Positions 31,878 to 40,085 of a stretch of 64,000 nucleotides of DNA are shown piece by piece. The notes under the pieces are model-generated. The model was not told where the DNA came from, made no database searches, and worked only from the letters and a program-made list of their open reading frames with translations. The stretch's first letter is position 1, and each line of letters begins with the position of its first letter. The DNA lies in assembly GCF_025345615.1 (NCBI RefSeq), contig NZ_JAODWD010000006.1:372001-436000 (forward strand), read 5' to 3'. Origin of the DNA: Mycobacterium deserti. GTDB lineage: Bacteria > Actinomycetota > Actinomycetes > Mycobacteriales > Mycobacteriaceae. The translations under genes were made by a program, and so were the position numbers.

Positions 31878-32740
31878 CCAACGCGGTCTCGGTATTGGGT
31901 CTCGGCCCGATGGGACAGGCACTTTCGGGTGCCCTGCTCGACAAGGGCCACCGCGTGACGGTGTGGAACCGGACGGCGTCGAAAGCCGAGGCACTACGCG
32001 CGCGCGGCGCCGTGGTGGCGCCCGACCCGGCGGCGGCCGTCGCCGCCAGCGACCTGACGCTGATCAACGTGGTCGACCACGACGCCGTCGACTCGATCCT
32101 GGCGATGACGGGCGACGCCGCCGACGGACGTGTCATCGTCGGCCTGAGTTCCGACACTCCGGACCGGGCCCGGCAGACCGCGAAACTCGTCGCCCACCGC
32201 GGCGGCCGCTATCTCGACGGCGCGATCATGACACCGACGTCGACGATCGGAACACCGGAGGCCAGCATCCTTTTCGCCGGGCCACGCGAGATCTTCGACG
32301 CACACCGAGACGTCTTCGCGACGCTCGGCGTACCCACCTGGCTTGACGAAGACACCGGCCGTGCGGCCGCGTTCGACATGTCGCTTCTTGATCTGTTCTG
32401 GACGTCGGTGTCCGGATTCATGCACGCCATGGAAGTTGCCAAGGCCAACGGCATCGGGCCGAGCGAGTTGTTGCCCCACGCGCTCGGCATCGTCGGCATC
32501 CTCTCGCCGATCCTCGAGGAGTTCGTCGAACGCGTCGAGAACAACCGCCACGGCGACAGCAGTGCGCCGGTGTCCTCGGTCGCGGTGTCGGTGCGACACC
32601 TGATCGCCGCGTCACACGACGCAGGCGTTGACGCGGGCATGCTCGAAGTGTTTCGCGGTTACGTCGATGTCGCCGTGGCCGACGGGCACGGCGCCGAGGA
32701 GGTCAGCAGCATCGCGACGGCGATGGCCGACCGGAGATAG
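31874..32740 (+). CDS. Imine-reductase-like NADPH oxidoreductase (second of tandem pair)
   Basis: 288 residues, same architecture as the preceding gene: VLGLGPMGQAL, VTVWNRTASKAEAL, LDGAIMTPTSTIGTPEASILFAG, and Asp168 in AFDMSLLDL at the catalytic position. It is well diverged from its partner, so an old duplication or two acquisitions. Because family members are homodimers with active sites at the subunit interface, a heterodimer of the two products is conceivable (inference). Translationally coupled to the first gene by a 4-base overlap. No dedicated downstream partner; the next gene converges. Confidence 0.82.
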   Translation: MTNAVSVLGLGPMGQALSGALLDKGHRVTVWNRTASKAEALRARGAVVAPDPAAAVAASDLTLINVVDHDAVDSILAMTGDAADGRVIVGLSSDTPDRARQTAKLVAHRGGRYLDGAIMTPTSTIGTPEASILFAGPREIFDAHRDVFATLGVPTWLDEDTGRAAAFDMSLLDLFWTSVSGFMHAMEVAKANGIGPSELLPHALGIVGILSPILEEFVERVENNRHGDSSAPVSSVAVSVRHLIAASHDAGVDAGMLEVFRGYVDVAVADGHGAEEVSSIATAMADRR

Positions 32741-32766
32741 TCAGTCTGTGCGTCCGGCGCTCGTGA

Positions 32767-33315
32767 TCAGCGCGCGGGCACGCGCTCATGCGTCGCGCCG
32801 CAGATGAATACGGCCATGCGCGCCGGGGTGTCCGCCGGGTTCTTCCACCTGTGTCGTGTGCCGTTCTGCACGACGGTGTCGCCGGCCCGCAATGTCACCT
32901 CCGCGCCGTCGTCGAGCTCGAGCACGACCGTGCCCTCGAGCACCACCTCGAAGTCGATGGTGTCGGTGGTGTGCATGCCCGGATCCGATAGGTCCATGTA
33001 GCCGAGCATCCCAGGCATCTTCTCCTCCACATCGGCCAGCGCCGCCTCGACATCGAGATCGGCGGGCGCCTCGCTGCCGAACAATGGGGGGAATGTGAGG
33101 ATCGCAAACCGGAACCCGCCGACGGGCGGAAAGTAGCTGTGCCACTGCGGCATCGACCCGTCGTCGGGGTACTGCGGCGTGGTGTCCGCGCCCCACAGCG
33201 AATGGTTCTGATAGCCCGGCATCAGCATGGTCTCGACGGGTCCGACGGTCTCGTCGCTGACGAACACGGACTTGCCGGATGCATCGTGTCCGGTCACCAC
33301 TCGGCGCACATTCAT
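32767..33315 (-). CDS. Cupin-domain protein
   Basis: 182 residues from ATG 33315. The C-terminal cupin barrel is clear: HTTDTIDFEVVLEGTVVLELDDGAEVTLRAGDTVVQNGTRHRWKNPADTPARMAVFI, with the glycine-rich motif 1 and the motif 2 His. The N-terminal half has VRRVVTGHDASGKSVFVSDETVG, a segment shared with salicylyl/gentisate-like single-domain cupins in actinobacteria. Metal ligands in motif 1 are incomplete (Asp/Glu rather than HxH). Function unknown. An upstream TTG would add four residues. Confidence 0.85.
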   Translation of the reverse strand: MNVRRVVTGHDASGKSVFVSDETVGPVETMLMPGYQNHSLWGADTTPQYPDDGSMPQWHSYFPPVGGFRFAILTFPPLFGSEAPADLDVEAALADVEEKMPGMLGYMDLSDPGMHTTDTIDFEVVLEGTVVLELDDGAEVTLRAGDTVVQNGTRHRWKNPADTPARMAVFICGATHERVPAR

Positions 33316-33366
33316 CCGGTCAGTCAACCACCCCCGTGCCGACGCAGGGTGAATATCGTGAGGGGC

Positions 33367-33709
33367 ATGGAATCAAGCCGCCCACCCCTGTCATCGAGTC
33401 GGGCGATCGCAGCCACCTGATGGGCCTGCCGTTCGAGGACATCTCCGACTTCGCCGACGCCGACCGCGGATTCTTTGCTGCACAACAGCCGTGCGTCATC
33501 ACAGCCGCCGACGGTGCACCCGAGTCTGTGGCGCCAGACCCAATTGTGCGCCAAACAGGGGCTCTACGAGGTGGTCGAGGGGATCTACCAGGTGCGAGGC
33601 TTGGACCTGTCGCACGTCAGCTTCATCGACCGGCGATGTCGATGTGCTGCAGTCCATCATCGCGGTCCTCGATCGCTCGGATCCGGCCTTCAACAGTGTC
33701 ACGCCCTGA
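33367..33709 (+). pseudogene. Remnant of an alkylsulfatase gene (Rv3762c/SdsA1-type)
   Basis: Three pieces of an SDS-hydrolase-type alkylsulfatase (about 620-650 residues when whole) remain in three reading frames. Piece 1 from 33369: IKPPTPVIESGDRSHL, MGLPFEDISDFADADRGFFA, PCVITAADG. Piece 2 from 33511: TVHPSLWRQTQLCAKQGLYE, VVEGIYQVRGLDLSHVSFID. Piece 3 to TGA 33709: GDVDVLQSIIAVLDRSDPAFNSVTP, the C-terminal sterol-carrier-like end. A deletion of some 50 bases and one of more than 1.5 kb explain the frame changes, and the metallo-beta-lactamase core is gone. M. tuberculosis has the intact gene (Rv3762c) next to fadE36 (Rv3761c), and a fadE36 homologue lies at 37570 here, which fits decay in place. 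Confidence 0.85.
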
Positions 33710-36010
33710 CGGTGTCGTGCCCCAGACACCGGGACGTATCGAGGCCGCTGGCACCGGCGCGCTGAAATAGTGGCCCTGTACGACGTCACAACCGAAGTGC
33801 CGCAGCATGACAGCGGTTCCGGCGTCCTCGACGCCCTCGGCAACGCTCGCGATGTCCAGCGCTTCGGCCAGTTCGATGATCGACCGCACGATCATCGCGC
33901 ACCGGCCGTCGTCCAGCATCGGCGTGACGAACTGGCGGTCGATCTTGAGTTCGTCTACGGGCAGATCGCGAAGGTACTTCATCGTCGCGAAACCACTGCC
34001 GAAGTCGTCGATGGCGACGCGAACACCCCTGTCACGCAATTGATCCAGCACGCTGCGTGCGCGGACGACACTGGCCAGTAGGACGTCCTCGGTGATCTCG
34101 ATCGTCAGTGCCTCCGGGGACAGGCCGTGTTCGGCCAGCACCGCGGCCACCCGATCGGGCAGCAGTTCGTCGTTGAGCGAGGGCGTCGACAGGTTCACCG
34201 CGACCGGGATTGTCAGCCCCGTCGCATACCAGCCCGCCGCATCCGCGACGGCCATGGGCAGCACCAGATTGGTGACGTGGTCGATCAGGTCGTTCTCCCG
34301 AACGAGCGGAAGAAAGTCACCGGGTTCCAGTGTGCCGAACCGGGGATGGGGCCAGCGCAGTAGCGCTTCGACGCCGACGACCTCATTCGTCGACAAGCTG
34401 ACCTTCGGTTGATAGACCAATTCGAGGCTCTGCTCGTCGATCGCGCACCGGAGTTCATCGAGCAATTGGGTCCGCGCGGCCAGACCGGATCGGCGGCCGA
34501 CTCTCAGCTGGCCGGACAAATGCAGGTCGGTGTGTTCGTGACGCATCGTCGACTCGTATGCCCGTACCCTGCCGCTCGCGGCGCGCTTGGCCGAGTACAT
34601 CGCCAGATCGGCCCGGCGAAGAAGCTCGTCAGCCGTGATACCGGAATCTTGCGGGCCCGATGCCGTCGCCAGACCAAGGCTGATGCGCGCGTGCAGCCGG
34701 CGGCCGTCCACCACGAGGGGTTCGTCGAAGGCGTCGACGATCAGATCGGCGATGCGCGCCGCCGCGTCGGGCGTATCTCGGATGAGAATCGCGAATTCGT
34801 CACCGCCGAAGCGCGCCACGGTGTCGTGGATGCCGACGTTCTGCGCGATCCGACTGCCGACGATGCGCAACAGTTCATCGCCCGCCGCGTGCCCGAGGCT
34901 GTCGTTGACCAGCTTGAAGTCGTCGACGTCGAGCAGCAGCACAGCGACGGGACCACGGGCTGCCGGCGTCGGCTGCATCGTTTCGGCCAACCGCTGAGAA
35001 AACAGCGTTCGATTCGCCAAGCCAGTCAGTGGATCGCTGAACGCCAAGCCCCTGACGATTTTCAGCAGTTGGTGGTTCTCGTCGAGCAGGGTGATCTGAC
35101 GGACGAGAGCCGCAACGACGAGGATGACACCGGGGATGACGATGTAACTGTTCCGCTCACTCCCGGACAGCAACTCGGACGCACCCAGGATGACCGCGAA
35201 CGGCATCGGCGCATACGGCAGCCAGAGCGACAGCCGGGACGGTTCCGGAGCCGGCTTGATGGGAGGGGTCGACGTGCGCCTGGAGGCCAGGCCGGCCAGG
35301 CCGATGAGGCACAACCCGGTTGTCCAGCCGACCGGCAGGACTCCGGCGTCGAAGGTATGGCCGTAGATGTAGACGTGCACCCCGTCGGTGACACCGAGGA
35401 CGACCAGCCCCGACAGCATCAGGATCAGTGACAGCCGTGTGCCCGGGCGTGACCTCACCACGAGCATCGCCGCTATCGCGGCCAGGGCGACGTCGCCCAG
35501 CATCGATGCGACGGCCAACGCGAAATGCGGGCCCGACGCATGCTCTGCCACGTCGCGGAGAACGAAGGCCCACGCGACCAAATACAGTGATATCGAGACG
35601 ATTACACCGTCGAGTACGAGGCGCAGGCCCGACCTCCCGAGCCGTGACGGCAATAGTGCCGCGCCGGCACCGGCGCCGACCGGCAGCAGCAGGTAGCCGA
35701 CCTCGGCCAACGTCAGCGCCGGGGGACGGGAGGGATCTGCCAACACGGCATAGGTTCGGTACAGATCGGCCGCCACCCAGCCGGCCAGCCCACCTGCCAT
35801 GCACAGCCAAGAGGCACGCTGGCGCTCGCGGGCGGCGTAAGCGGCGCACAGCGCGCACCCAAGGGCGAACGTGCTCGCGATGACACCGCCGATGGCCCCG
35901 GCAACGCGAGTCACCTCCACGCCGCCCCACCCGGCCACCTGCCACCCGGCAAACGCGACGAGGGCAAGTATGGCTGTCGCCATCAGACGCCGCTTCGCCG
36001 GTGTCAGCAC
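33623..36010 (-). CDS. Membrane GGDEF-EAL protein (cyclic di-GMP enzyme)
   Basis: 795 residues from GTG 36010. About nine N-terminal membrane helices (to about 305) form the sensor, then a GGDEF domain (FSDPLTGLANRTLFSQ; ARFGGDEF at 402-406) and an EAL domain (GVEALLRW at 548-550; DDFGSG at 668-673; LKIDRQFV; VAEGVED). Both active-site motifs are intact, so it may make and degrade cyclic di-GMP, like mycobacterial DcpA. The inhibitory I-site RxxD is degenerate: Gly replaces Arg at 393. The last 28 codons lie antisense to the alkylsulfatase remnant, so this C-terminal tail is probably a recent acquisition. The SDR gene lies 158 bases upstream on the same strand. Confidence 0.92.
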   Translation of the reverse strand: MLTPAKRRLMATAILALVAFAGWQVAGWGGVEVTRVAGAIGGVIASTFALGCALCAAYAARERQRASWLCMAGGLAGWVAADLYRTYAVLADPSRPPALTLAEVGYLLLPVGAGAGAALLPSRLGRSGLRLVLDGVIVSISLYLVAWAFVLRDVAEHASGPHFALAVASMLGDVALAAIAAMLVVRSRPGTRLSLILMLSGLVVLGVTDGVHVYIYGHTFDAGVLPVGWTTGLCLIGLAGLASRRTSTPPIKPAPEPSRLSLWLPYAPMPFAVILGASELLSGSERNSYIVIPGVILVVAALVRQITLLDENHQLLKIVRGLAFSDPLTGLANRTLFSQRLAETMQPTPAARGPVAVLLLDVDDFKLVNDSLGHAAGDELLRIVGSRIAQNVGIHDTVARFGGDEFAILIRDTPDAAARIADLIVDAFDEPLVVDGRRLHARISLGLATASGPQDSGITADELLRRADLAMYSAKRAASGRVRAYESTMRHEHTDLHLSGQLRVGRRSGLAARTQLLDELRCAIDEQSLELVYQPKVSLSTNEVVGVEALLRWPHPRFGTLEPGDFLPLVRENDLIDHVTNLVLPMAVADAAGWYATGLTIPVAVNLSTPSLNDELLPDRVAAVLAEHGLSPEALTIEITEDVLLASVVRARSVLDQLRDRGVRVAIDDFGSGFATMKYLRDLPVDELKIDRQFVTPMLDDGRCAMIVRSIIELAEALDIASVAEGVEDAGTAVMLRHFGCDVVQGHYFSAPVPAASIRPGVWGTTPSGRDTVEGRIRAIEDRDDGLQHIDIAGR

Positions 36011-36168
36011 CTAGACCCCCAGGTTGATGCGATGGCGCCGCTGCCGACAGGCAGGTATTCGAGCGCCCCGACCAGGGTACCCGGGCGCAGTGCCGCGCTG
36101 TCAGCAACGCCTAAATTCGACCCGAATTCAACGTCAGGGAAGATCTGCGGCAAAGCGCGAAACGTCGA

Positions 36169-36939
36169 TCAGGGAATGCCGCCGTCCACCCGGACGATCG
36201 ATCCGGAGGTATAGCTCGACGCGTCCGACGCCAGAAACAGTGCGGCGCCGATGATCTCGGGTGGCTCGCCGAGCCGCCTCAAGGCGAAGTGCTGCGCGCC
36301 TTTGGTCGTCGCGGGAATGTCCCAGGCCTTGCTGATATCGGTGAGGAAGGGCCCGGGCATCAGGGTGTTCACGCGCACTGTCGGGCCGTAGGCGAGCGCC
36401 AGCCCTTCGGTCAGCGCGTTGAGCCCCGCCTTGGCCGCCGAATACGGCAACTGCTCGGGCTTGGGCCTGCGTGATCCGCTGGAGCTGACGTTGATGATCG
36501 ACCCGCCGCCATCGGCCACCATGCGGTCCCCGACGAGCGTCGACAACCGGAACGGGCCCTTGAGGTTCAGGTTCACCACCGAGTCGAACAGCTTCTCGGT
36601 GACCGAACTCAGCGACTCGTACAGCGGTGACATTCCCGCGTTGTTGATCAGCACATCGACCTTGCCGAACCGCTGGTAGGACGCGTCGACCAGGCCGTCG
36701 AGTTCGTCCCACCGCCCGACGTGGACCTGATAAGGAAGGGCGGCCCGGCCGGTCGCGGCGGCGATCTGTTCAGCGGTGGCCTTGCAGGCGTCGTACTTGC
36801 GGCTGGCGATGACCACGTCCGCGCCGCACCGGGCCGCGGCGAAGGCCATCTCGCGGCCGAGGCCCCGGCTGCCGCCCGTCACCAGCACGACGCGGTCGGT
36901 GAGGTCGAACAGATCGTCAGCGTAGCCGCGAGAATTCAC
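36169..36939 (-). CDS. Short-chain dehydrogenase/reductase
   Basis: 256 residues. Classical SDR: VVLVTGGSRGLGREMAFAAA, DVLINNAGMSPLY, INVSSSGSRRPKPEQLPYSAAKAGLNAL with the catalytic Ser and YxxxK, and VNTLMPGPFLTDIS. Probable NAD(P)H-dependent oxidoreductase of a hydroxy- or ketoacyl substrate. Starts at GTG 36939, only 17 bases from the divergent phosphatase start; on this strand AGGG lies 3 bases before the GTG. Downstream is a 158-base gap with no gene before the GGDEF-EAL gene. Confidence 0.9.
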   Translation of the reverse strand: MNSRGYADDLFDLTDRVVLVTGGSRGLGREMAFAAARCGADVVIASRKYDACKATAEQIAAATGRAALPYQVHVGRWDELDGLVDASYQRFGKVDVLINNAGMSPLYESLSSVTEKLFDSVVNLNLKGPFRLSTLVGDRMVADGGGSIINVSSSGSRRPKPEQLPYSAAKAGLNALTEGLALAYGPTVRVNTLMPGPFLTDISKAWDIPATTKGAQHFALRRLGEPPEIIGAALFLASDASSYTSGSIVRVDGGIP

Positions 36940-36944
36940 CGCCC

Positions 36945-36950
36945 TATGGT
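36945..36950 (+). promoter_or_regulatory. Candidate -10 (TATGGT) for the histidine phosphatase gene
   Basis: TATGGT ends 6 bases before GTG 36957 within a 17-base divergent gap. There is no room for a leader with a ribosome binding site, so a leaderless mRNA is the simplest reading. Confidence 0.5.
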
Positions 36951-36956
36951 GGCACG

Positions 36957-37559
36957 GTGCAATTGCTCATCATTCGACATGCGCTGCCCCTGCGCAGCGA
37001 GCCGGGCCAGGGCTCGGACCCCGACCTGTCCGAAGACGGCACCGAGCAGGCCAAGCGGCTGCCCGACGCGTTGGCACGGTTCCCGATCTCACGGCTCGTC
37101 AGCAGCCCGCAGCGACGCGCGATCCAGACCGCCCAGCCGGTCGCGGACGCGTTGGGACTGCCGATCGACATCGACGACCGCCTCGCCGAGTACGACCGCG
37201 ACCTGTCGCACTACACACCGGTCGAGGAGATCTCGAAGGAGGACATGGCGCGCCTCGCCAGCGGGAATCTGCCCAGCGGAGTCGACCAGCCTGCCTTCAT
37301 CGCCCGCGTCAAGGCCGGCGTCGACGACATCGTCAAAGCCGCCGAACGGGAGGACACCGTCGCGGTGTTCAGCCACGGCGGCGTCATCAACGCCCTCATT
37401 CACGACGTCATGTCGACCGAGCGACTGCTGTGCGTGCAGGTCGACTACGCGGGTATCACCCGGCTGCTCTGGTCGTCGCGGCAGGAGGCGTTCTTCGTGG
37501 CCGGGGTCAATGCGACCGAGCATGTATGGGACCTGCTGCCCCGAAACCAGCAGTGGTAG
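36957..37559 (+). CDS. Histidine phosphatase superfamily protein
   Basis: 200 residues. Branch 1 histidine phosphatase: N-terminal LLIIRHALPLR with RHA replacing the usual RHG, DLSEDGTEQAKRL, LVSSPQRRAIQTAQPVADALG and the second catalytic His in VAVFSHGGVINALIHDV. Probable phosphomonoesterase or phosphoglycerate-mutase-like enzyme; substrate unknown. GTG 36957 is the start. It is followed after 10 bases by the fadE36-like gene, and the two probably form a unit. Confidence 0.9.
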   Translation: MQLLIIRHALPLRSEPGQGSDPDLSEDGTEQAKRLPDALARFPISRLVSSPQRRAIQTAQPVADALGLPIDIDDRLAEYDRDLSHYTPVEEISKEDMARLASGNLPSGVDQPAFIARVKAGVDDIVKAAEREDTVAVFSHGGVINALIHDVMSTERLLCVQVDYAGITRLLWSSRQEAFFVAGVNATEHVWDLLPRNQQW

Positions 37560-37569
37560 ACATTTGCGA

Positions 37570-38622
37570 ATGACCACTGAGCCGCTCCCGCCCAGGCCCG
37601 CCCGGCTGGAAGGGCTCGATCTCGACGCCCTGGACCGTCACCTGCGGTCCGTCGACATCGCCCGCGCCGGCGAGCTGCGCGCCGAGTTGATCGCCGGCGG
37701 CCGGTCCAACTTGACGTTCCTGGTCTTCGACGACGAGTCGAAATGGGTGCTGCGCCGCCCGCCGCTGCACGGCCTGACGCCGTCGGCACACGACATGGCG
37801 CGCGAGTACAAGGTGGTCGCCGCGCTCGCCGACACCCCGGTTCCCGTCGCCCGCGCCGTCACGATGCGCAACGACGACTCGGTCCTCGGTGCGCCGTTCC
37901 AGATGGTCGAATACGTGTCCGGTCGCGTCGTCCGGCACGCCGACGAGCTGGAAGCGCTCGGTGACGAGGCCGCGATCAGCGACAGCGTCGACGCGTTGAT
38001 CACGGTGCTGGCCGACCTGCACGCGGTCGATCCGGAAGCGGTCGGGCTCGGCGACTTCGGCAGGCCGAACGGTTATCTCGAACGGCAGGTCCGTCGGTGG
38101 GGCTCGCAGTGGGAACTCGTGAAGCGCGAGAACGATCCGTTCGACGGCGACGTCCGGCGGTTGCATTCGGCTCTGGCAGAGGCGGTTCCGCAATCGGGCC
38201 GCACCGCGATCGTGCACGGGGACTATCGCATCGACAACACCATGCTCGACTCCGACGATGCCACGGAGGTGCTCGCGGTGCTGGACTGGGAGATGTCCAC
38301 GCTCGGCGACCCGATCAGTGACGCCGCTTTGATGTGTGTGTACCGCCATCCGCTGTTCAACGTCATCCATGCGAGTTCGGCATGGGCGTCACCGCGTATG
38401 CCCGAGGCCGACGACCTCGCCGACCGCTATGCGCGGGCGGCGGGCCAGACGTTGGACAACTGGGACTTCTACATGGCACTCGGCTACTTCAAGGTCGCGA
38501 TCATCGCCGCGGGCATCGCCTTTCGGGCCCGGATGGGCGGCGGCGTGGCGGCCGACACCGACCGGGTGGACGAGGCCGTCGGCCCGTTGATCGCCGAGGG
38601 ACTCGGTGCGCTTGGGCGCTAA
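37570..38622 (+). CDS. fadE36: FadE36-like aminoglycoside-phosphotransferase-fold protein (Rv3761c homologue)
   Basis: 350 residues. Despite the fadE36 name used in M. tuberculosis, this is a kinase-fold protein of the APH/ACAD10-like group. Seen: RAELIAGGRSNLTFLVFDDESKWVLRRPP (nucleotide-binding lobe), MVEYVSGRVV hinge, catalytic loop IVHGDYRIDNTML, metal-binding VLDWEMSTLGDPISDAALMC and a helical C-terminus. ACAD10/11 kinases phosphorylate 4-hydroxyacyl-CoAs, so a hydroxyacyl substrate is possible (inference). Its stop overlaps the end of the converging LapA-domain gene by 4 bases. Confidence 0.88.
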   Translation: MTTEPLPPRPARLEGLDLDALDRHLRSVDIARAGELRAELIAGGRSNLTFLVFDDESKWVLRRPPLHGLTPSAHDMAREYKVVAALADTPVPVARAVTMRNDDSVLGAPFQMVEYVSGRVVRHADELEALGDEAAISDSVDALITVLADLHAVDPEAVGLGDFGRPNGYLERQVRRWGSQWELVKRENDPFDGDVRRLHSALAEAVPQSGRTAIVHGDYRIDNTMLDSDDATEVLAVLDWEMSTLGDPISDAALMCVYRHPLFNVIHASSAWASPRMPEADDLADRYARAAGQTLDNWDFYMALGYFKVAIIAAGIAFRARMGGGVAADTDRVDEAVGPLIAEGLGALGR

Positions 38623-39014
38623 CGAAGCGCGGCTTTGTAGTTCTTCTTCGCGGCGCGGCGCAGTTGGAACAGGCGCGCCGCCCCGGCGAGCGATGCGATC
38701 AGGCCGCCGCACACCGCGGCGAACAGGATGGCAACGCCCAGCGGCAGGTGCCACTGCCAGCCCAAGAAGGCGAACTGAGCCGACTCGGTGTTCTGCGCGA
38801 TGAAGATCAGCAGCACGATCAGAATGAGCAGGCCGCCGATCACCGCCGACCACAATGCGGCGGCCCGAGTGAAGTGGACCTGCTTCACCGACGGCGGCGT
38901 GCGATCCGCACCTTCCATGTCGGCGGGCCCGGGCGGAACCGGCGGCCCGGGATTCGGCGGACCGTAGGGTTCCGGCTCGTGTCGCCCTGTCGGCCCGTAC
39001 GGATCGGTGCTCAT
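38619..39014 (-). CDS. LapA-domain membrane protein (Rv3760 homologue)
   Basis: 131 residues from ATG 39014. A disordered Pro/Gly-rich N-terminus (PYGPTGRHEPEPYGPPNPGPP) precedes two membrane helices (LWSAVIGGLLILIVLLIFIAQN and LPLGVAILFAAVCGGLIASLAG), with the LapA/DUF1049 motif IAQNTESAQFAFLGW between them. A basic end (RLFQLRRAAKKNYKAAL) follows. Role in the mycobacterial membrane is unknown. Faces proX across a 113-base divergent gap. The open frame to 39083 adds residues unlike the family. Confidence 0.82.
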   Translation of the reverse strand: MSTDPYGPTGRHEPEPYGPPNPGPPVPPGPADMEGADRTPPSVKQVHFTRAAALWSAVIGGLLILIVLLIFIAQNTESAQFAFLGWQWHLPLGVAILFAAVCGGLIASLAGAARLFQLRRAAKKNYKAALR

Positions 39015-39114
39015 GTGTTCATCTTTGCCCCTTCCAGAGGTAGACAAACCACAATTGCGCAGCGGAGTCGAATTCCCGCTCACACAAAGTCGGGCGTAGC
39101 TGCGGTGATGTCGA

Positions 39115-39120
39115 TAGTGT
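39115..39120 (+). promoter_or_regulatory. Candidate -10 (TAGTGT) for proXVWZ
   Basis: TAGTGT ends 7 bases before the proX ATG at 39128. Confidence 0.4.
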
Positions 39121-39127
39121 CGGTTTC

Positions 39128-40081
39128 ATGACCTTGATGCCGCGACGCCGGCGGGGCCCAGTCGGTGCGGCGGTGATGGTCCTCGTCGCCGTGCTCATCG
39201 CCGCGTGTGGCAGCTCCAACCCGCTCGGCGGCGGGGAGGTTTCGGGAGATCTCAAGTCGATCAACGTCGGTTCCGCCGACTTCACCGAGTCGAAGATCGT
39301 CGCCGAGATCTACGCCCAAGCGTTGGAAGCCAACGGTTTCACCGTCGGCCGCCAGTTCGGCATCGGTAGCCGCGAGACCTATATCCCTGCGGTGCAGGAC
39401 CATTCCATCGATCTGATCCCCGAGTACACCGGCAACTTGCTGCAGTACTTCGACGAGGAGGCCACGGCGACCACGCCCGACGCGGTGCTGCTCGCGCTGC
39501 TGAAGGAACTTCCCGGCGACTTGTCGATCTTGTACCCGTCGCCGGCCGAGGACAAGGACACCCTCGCGGTCAGTGCGGCCACGGCGCAGCGGTGGAATCT
39601 CACATCGATCGCCGACCTCGCGAAGCACTCTGCGGAAGTGAAAGTCGGCGGGCCGTCGGAATTCCAGACTCGCGTGACCGGACTGGTCGGGCTGAAGGAC
39701 AAGTACGGCCTCGACATCGCACCCGCCAACTTCGTGTCGATCAGCGACGGCGGCGGCCCGGCGACGGTGCAGGCGCTGTCCAGCGGGGCGGTCACCGCGG
39801 CCAACATCTTCTCCACCTCACCGGCCATCGAGCAGAGCAATCTCATTGTCCTCGAGGACCCGAAGAACGTCTTCCTCGCCGCGAACGTCGTCCCGCTGGT
39901 TGCGTCGCAGAAGATGTCGAACGAACTCAAGACAGTGCTCGACGCCGTCAGCGCGAAGATGACCACCGAGGCTCTCATCGCGCTCAACACCTCGGTCGAG
40001 GGTAACCAGGGCGTCGACCCCGACGAAGCGGCGCAGAAGTGGATCAAGGACAACGGTTTTGACCAGCCCATGCAGAAATGA
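39128..40081 (+). CDS. proX: ProX, osmoprotectant ABC transporter binding lipoprotein
   Basis: 317-residue lipoprotein that binds quaternary amines such as glycine betaine outside the membrane. Signal peptide with lipobox LIAAC (Cys at about 27), then the OpuAC-type fold: KSINVGSADFTESKIVAEIYAQALE, GIGSRETYIPAVQDHSIDLIPEYTGNLLQYF and TRVTGLVGLKDKYGLD. First of four genes in M. tuberculosis order Rv3759c-Rv3756c. It ends 4 bases before proV. Confidence 0.93.
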   Translation: MTLMPRRRRGPVGAAVMVLVAVLIAACGSSNPLGGGEVSGDLKSINVGSADFTESKIVAEIYAQALEANGFTVGRQFGIGSRETYIPAVQDHSIDLIPEYTGNLLQYFDEEATATTPDAVLLALLKELPGDLSILYPSPAEDKDTLAVSAATAQRWNLTSIADLAKHSAEVKVGGPSEFQTRVTGLVGLKDKYGLDIAPANFVSISDGGGPATVQALSSGAVTAANIFSTSPAIEQSNLIVLEDPKNVFLAANVVPLVASQKMSNELKTVLDAVSAKMTTEALIALNTSVEGNQGVDPDEAAQKWIKDNGFDQPMQK

Positions 40082-40085
40082 CTGA

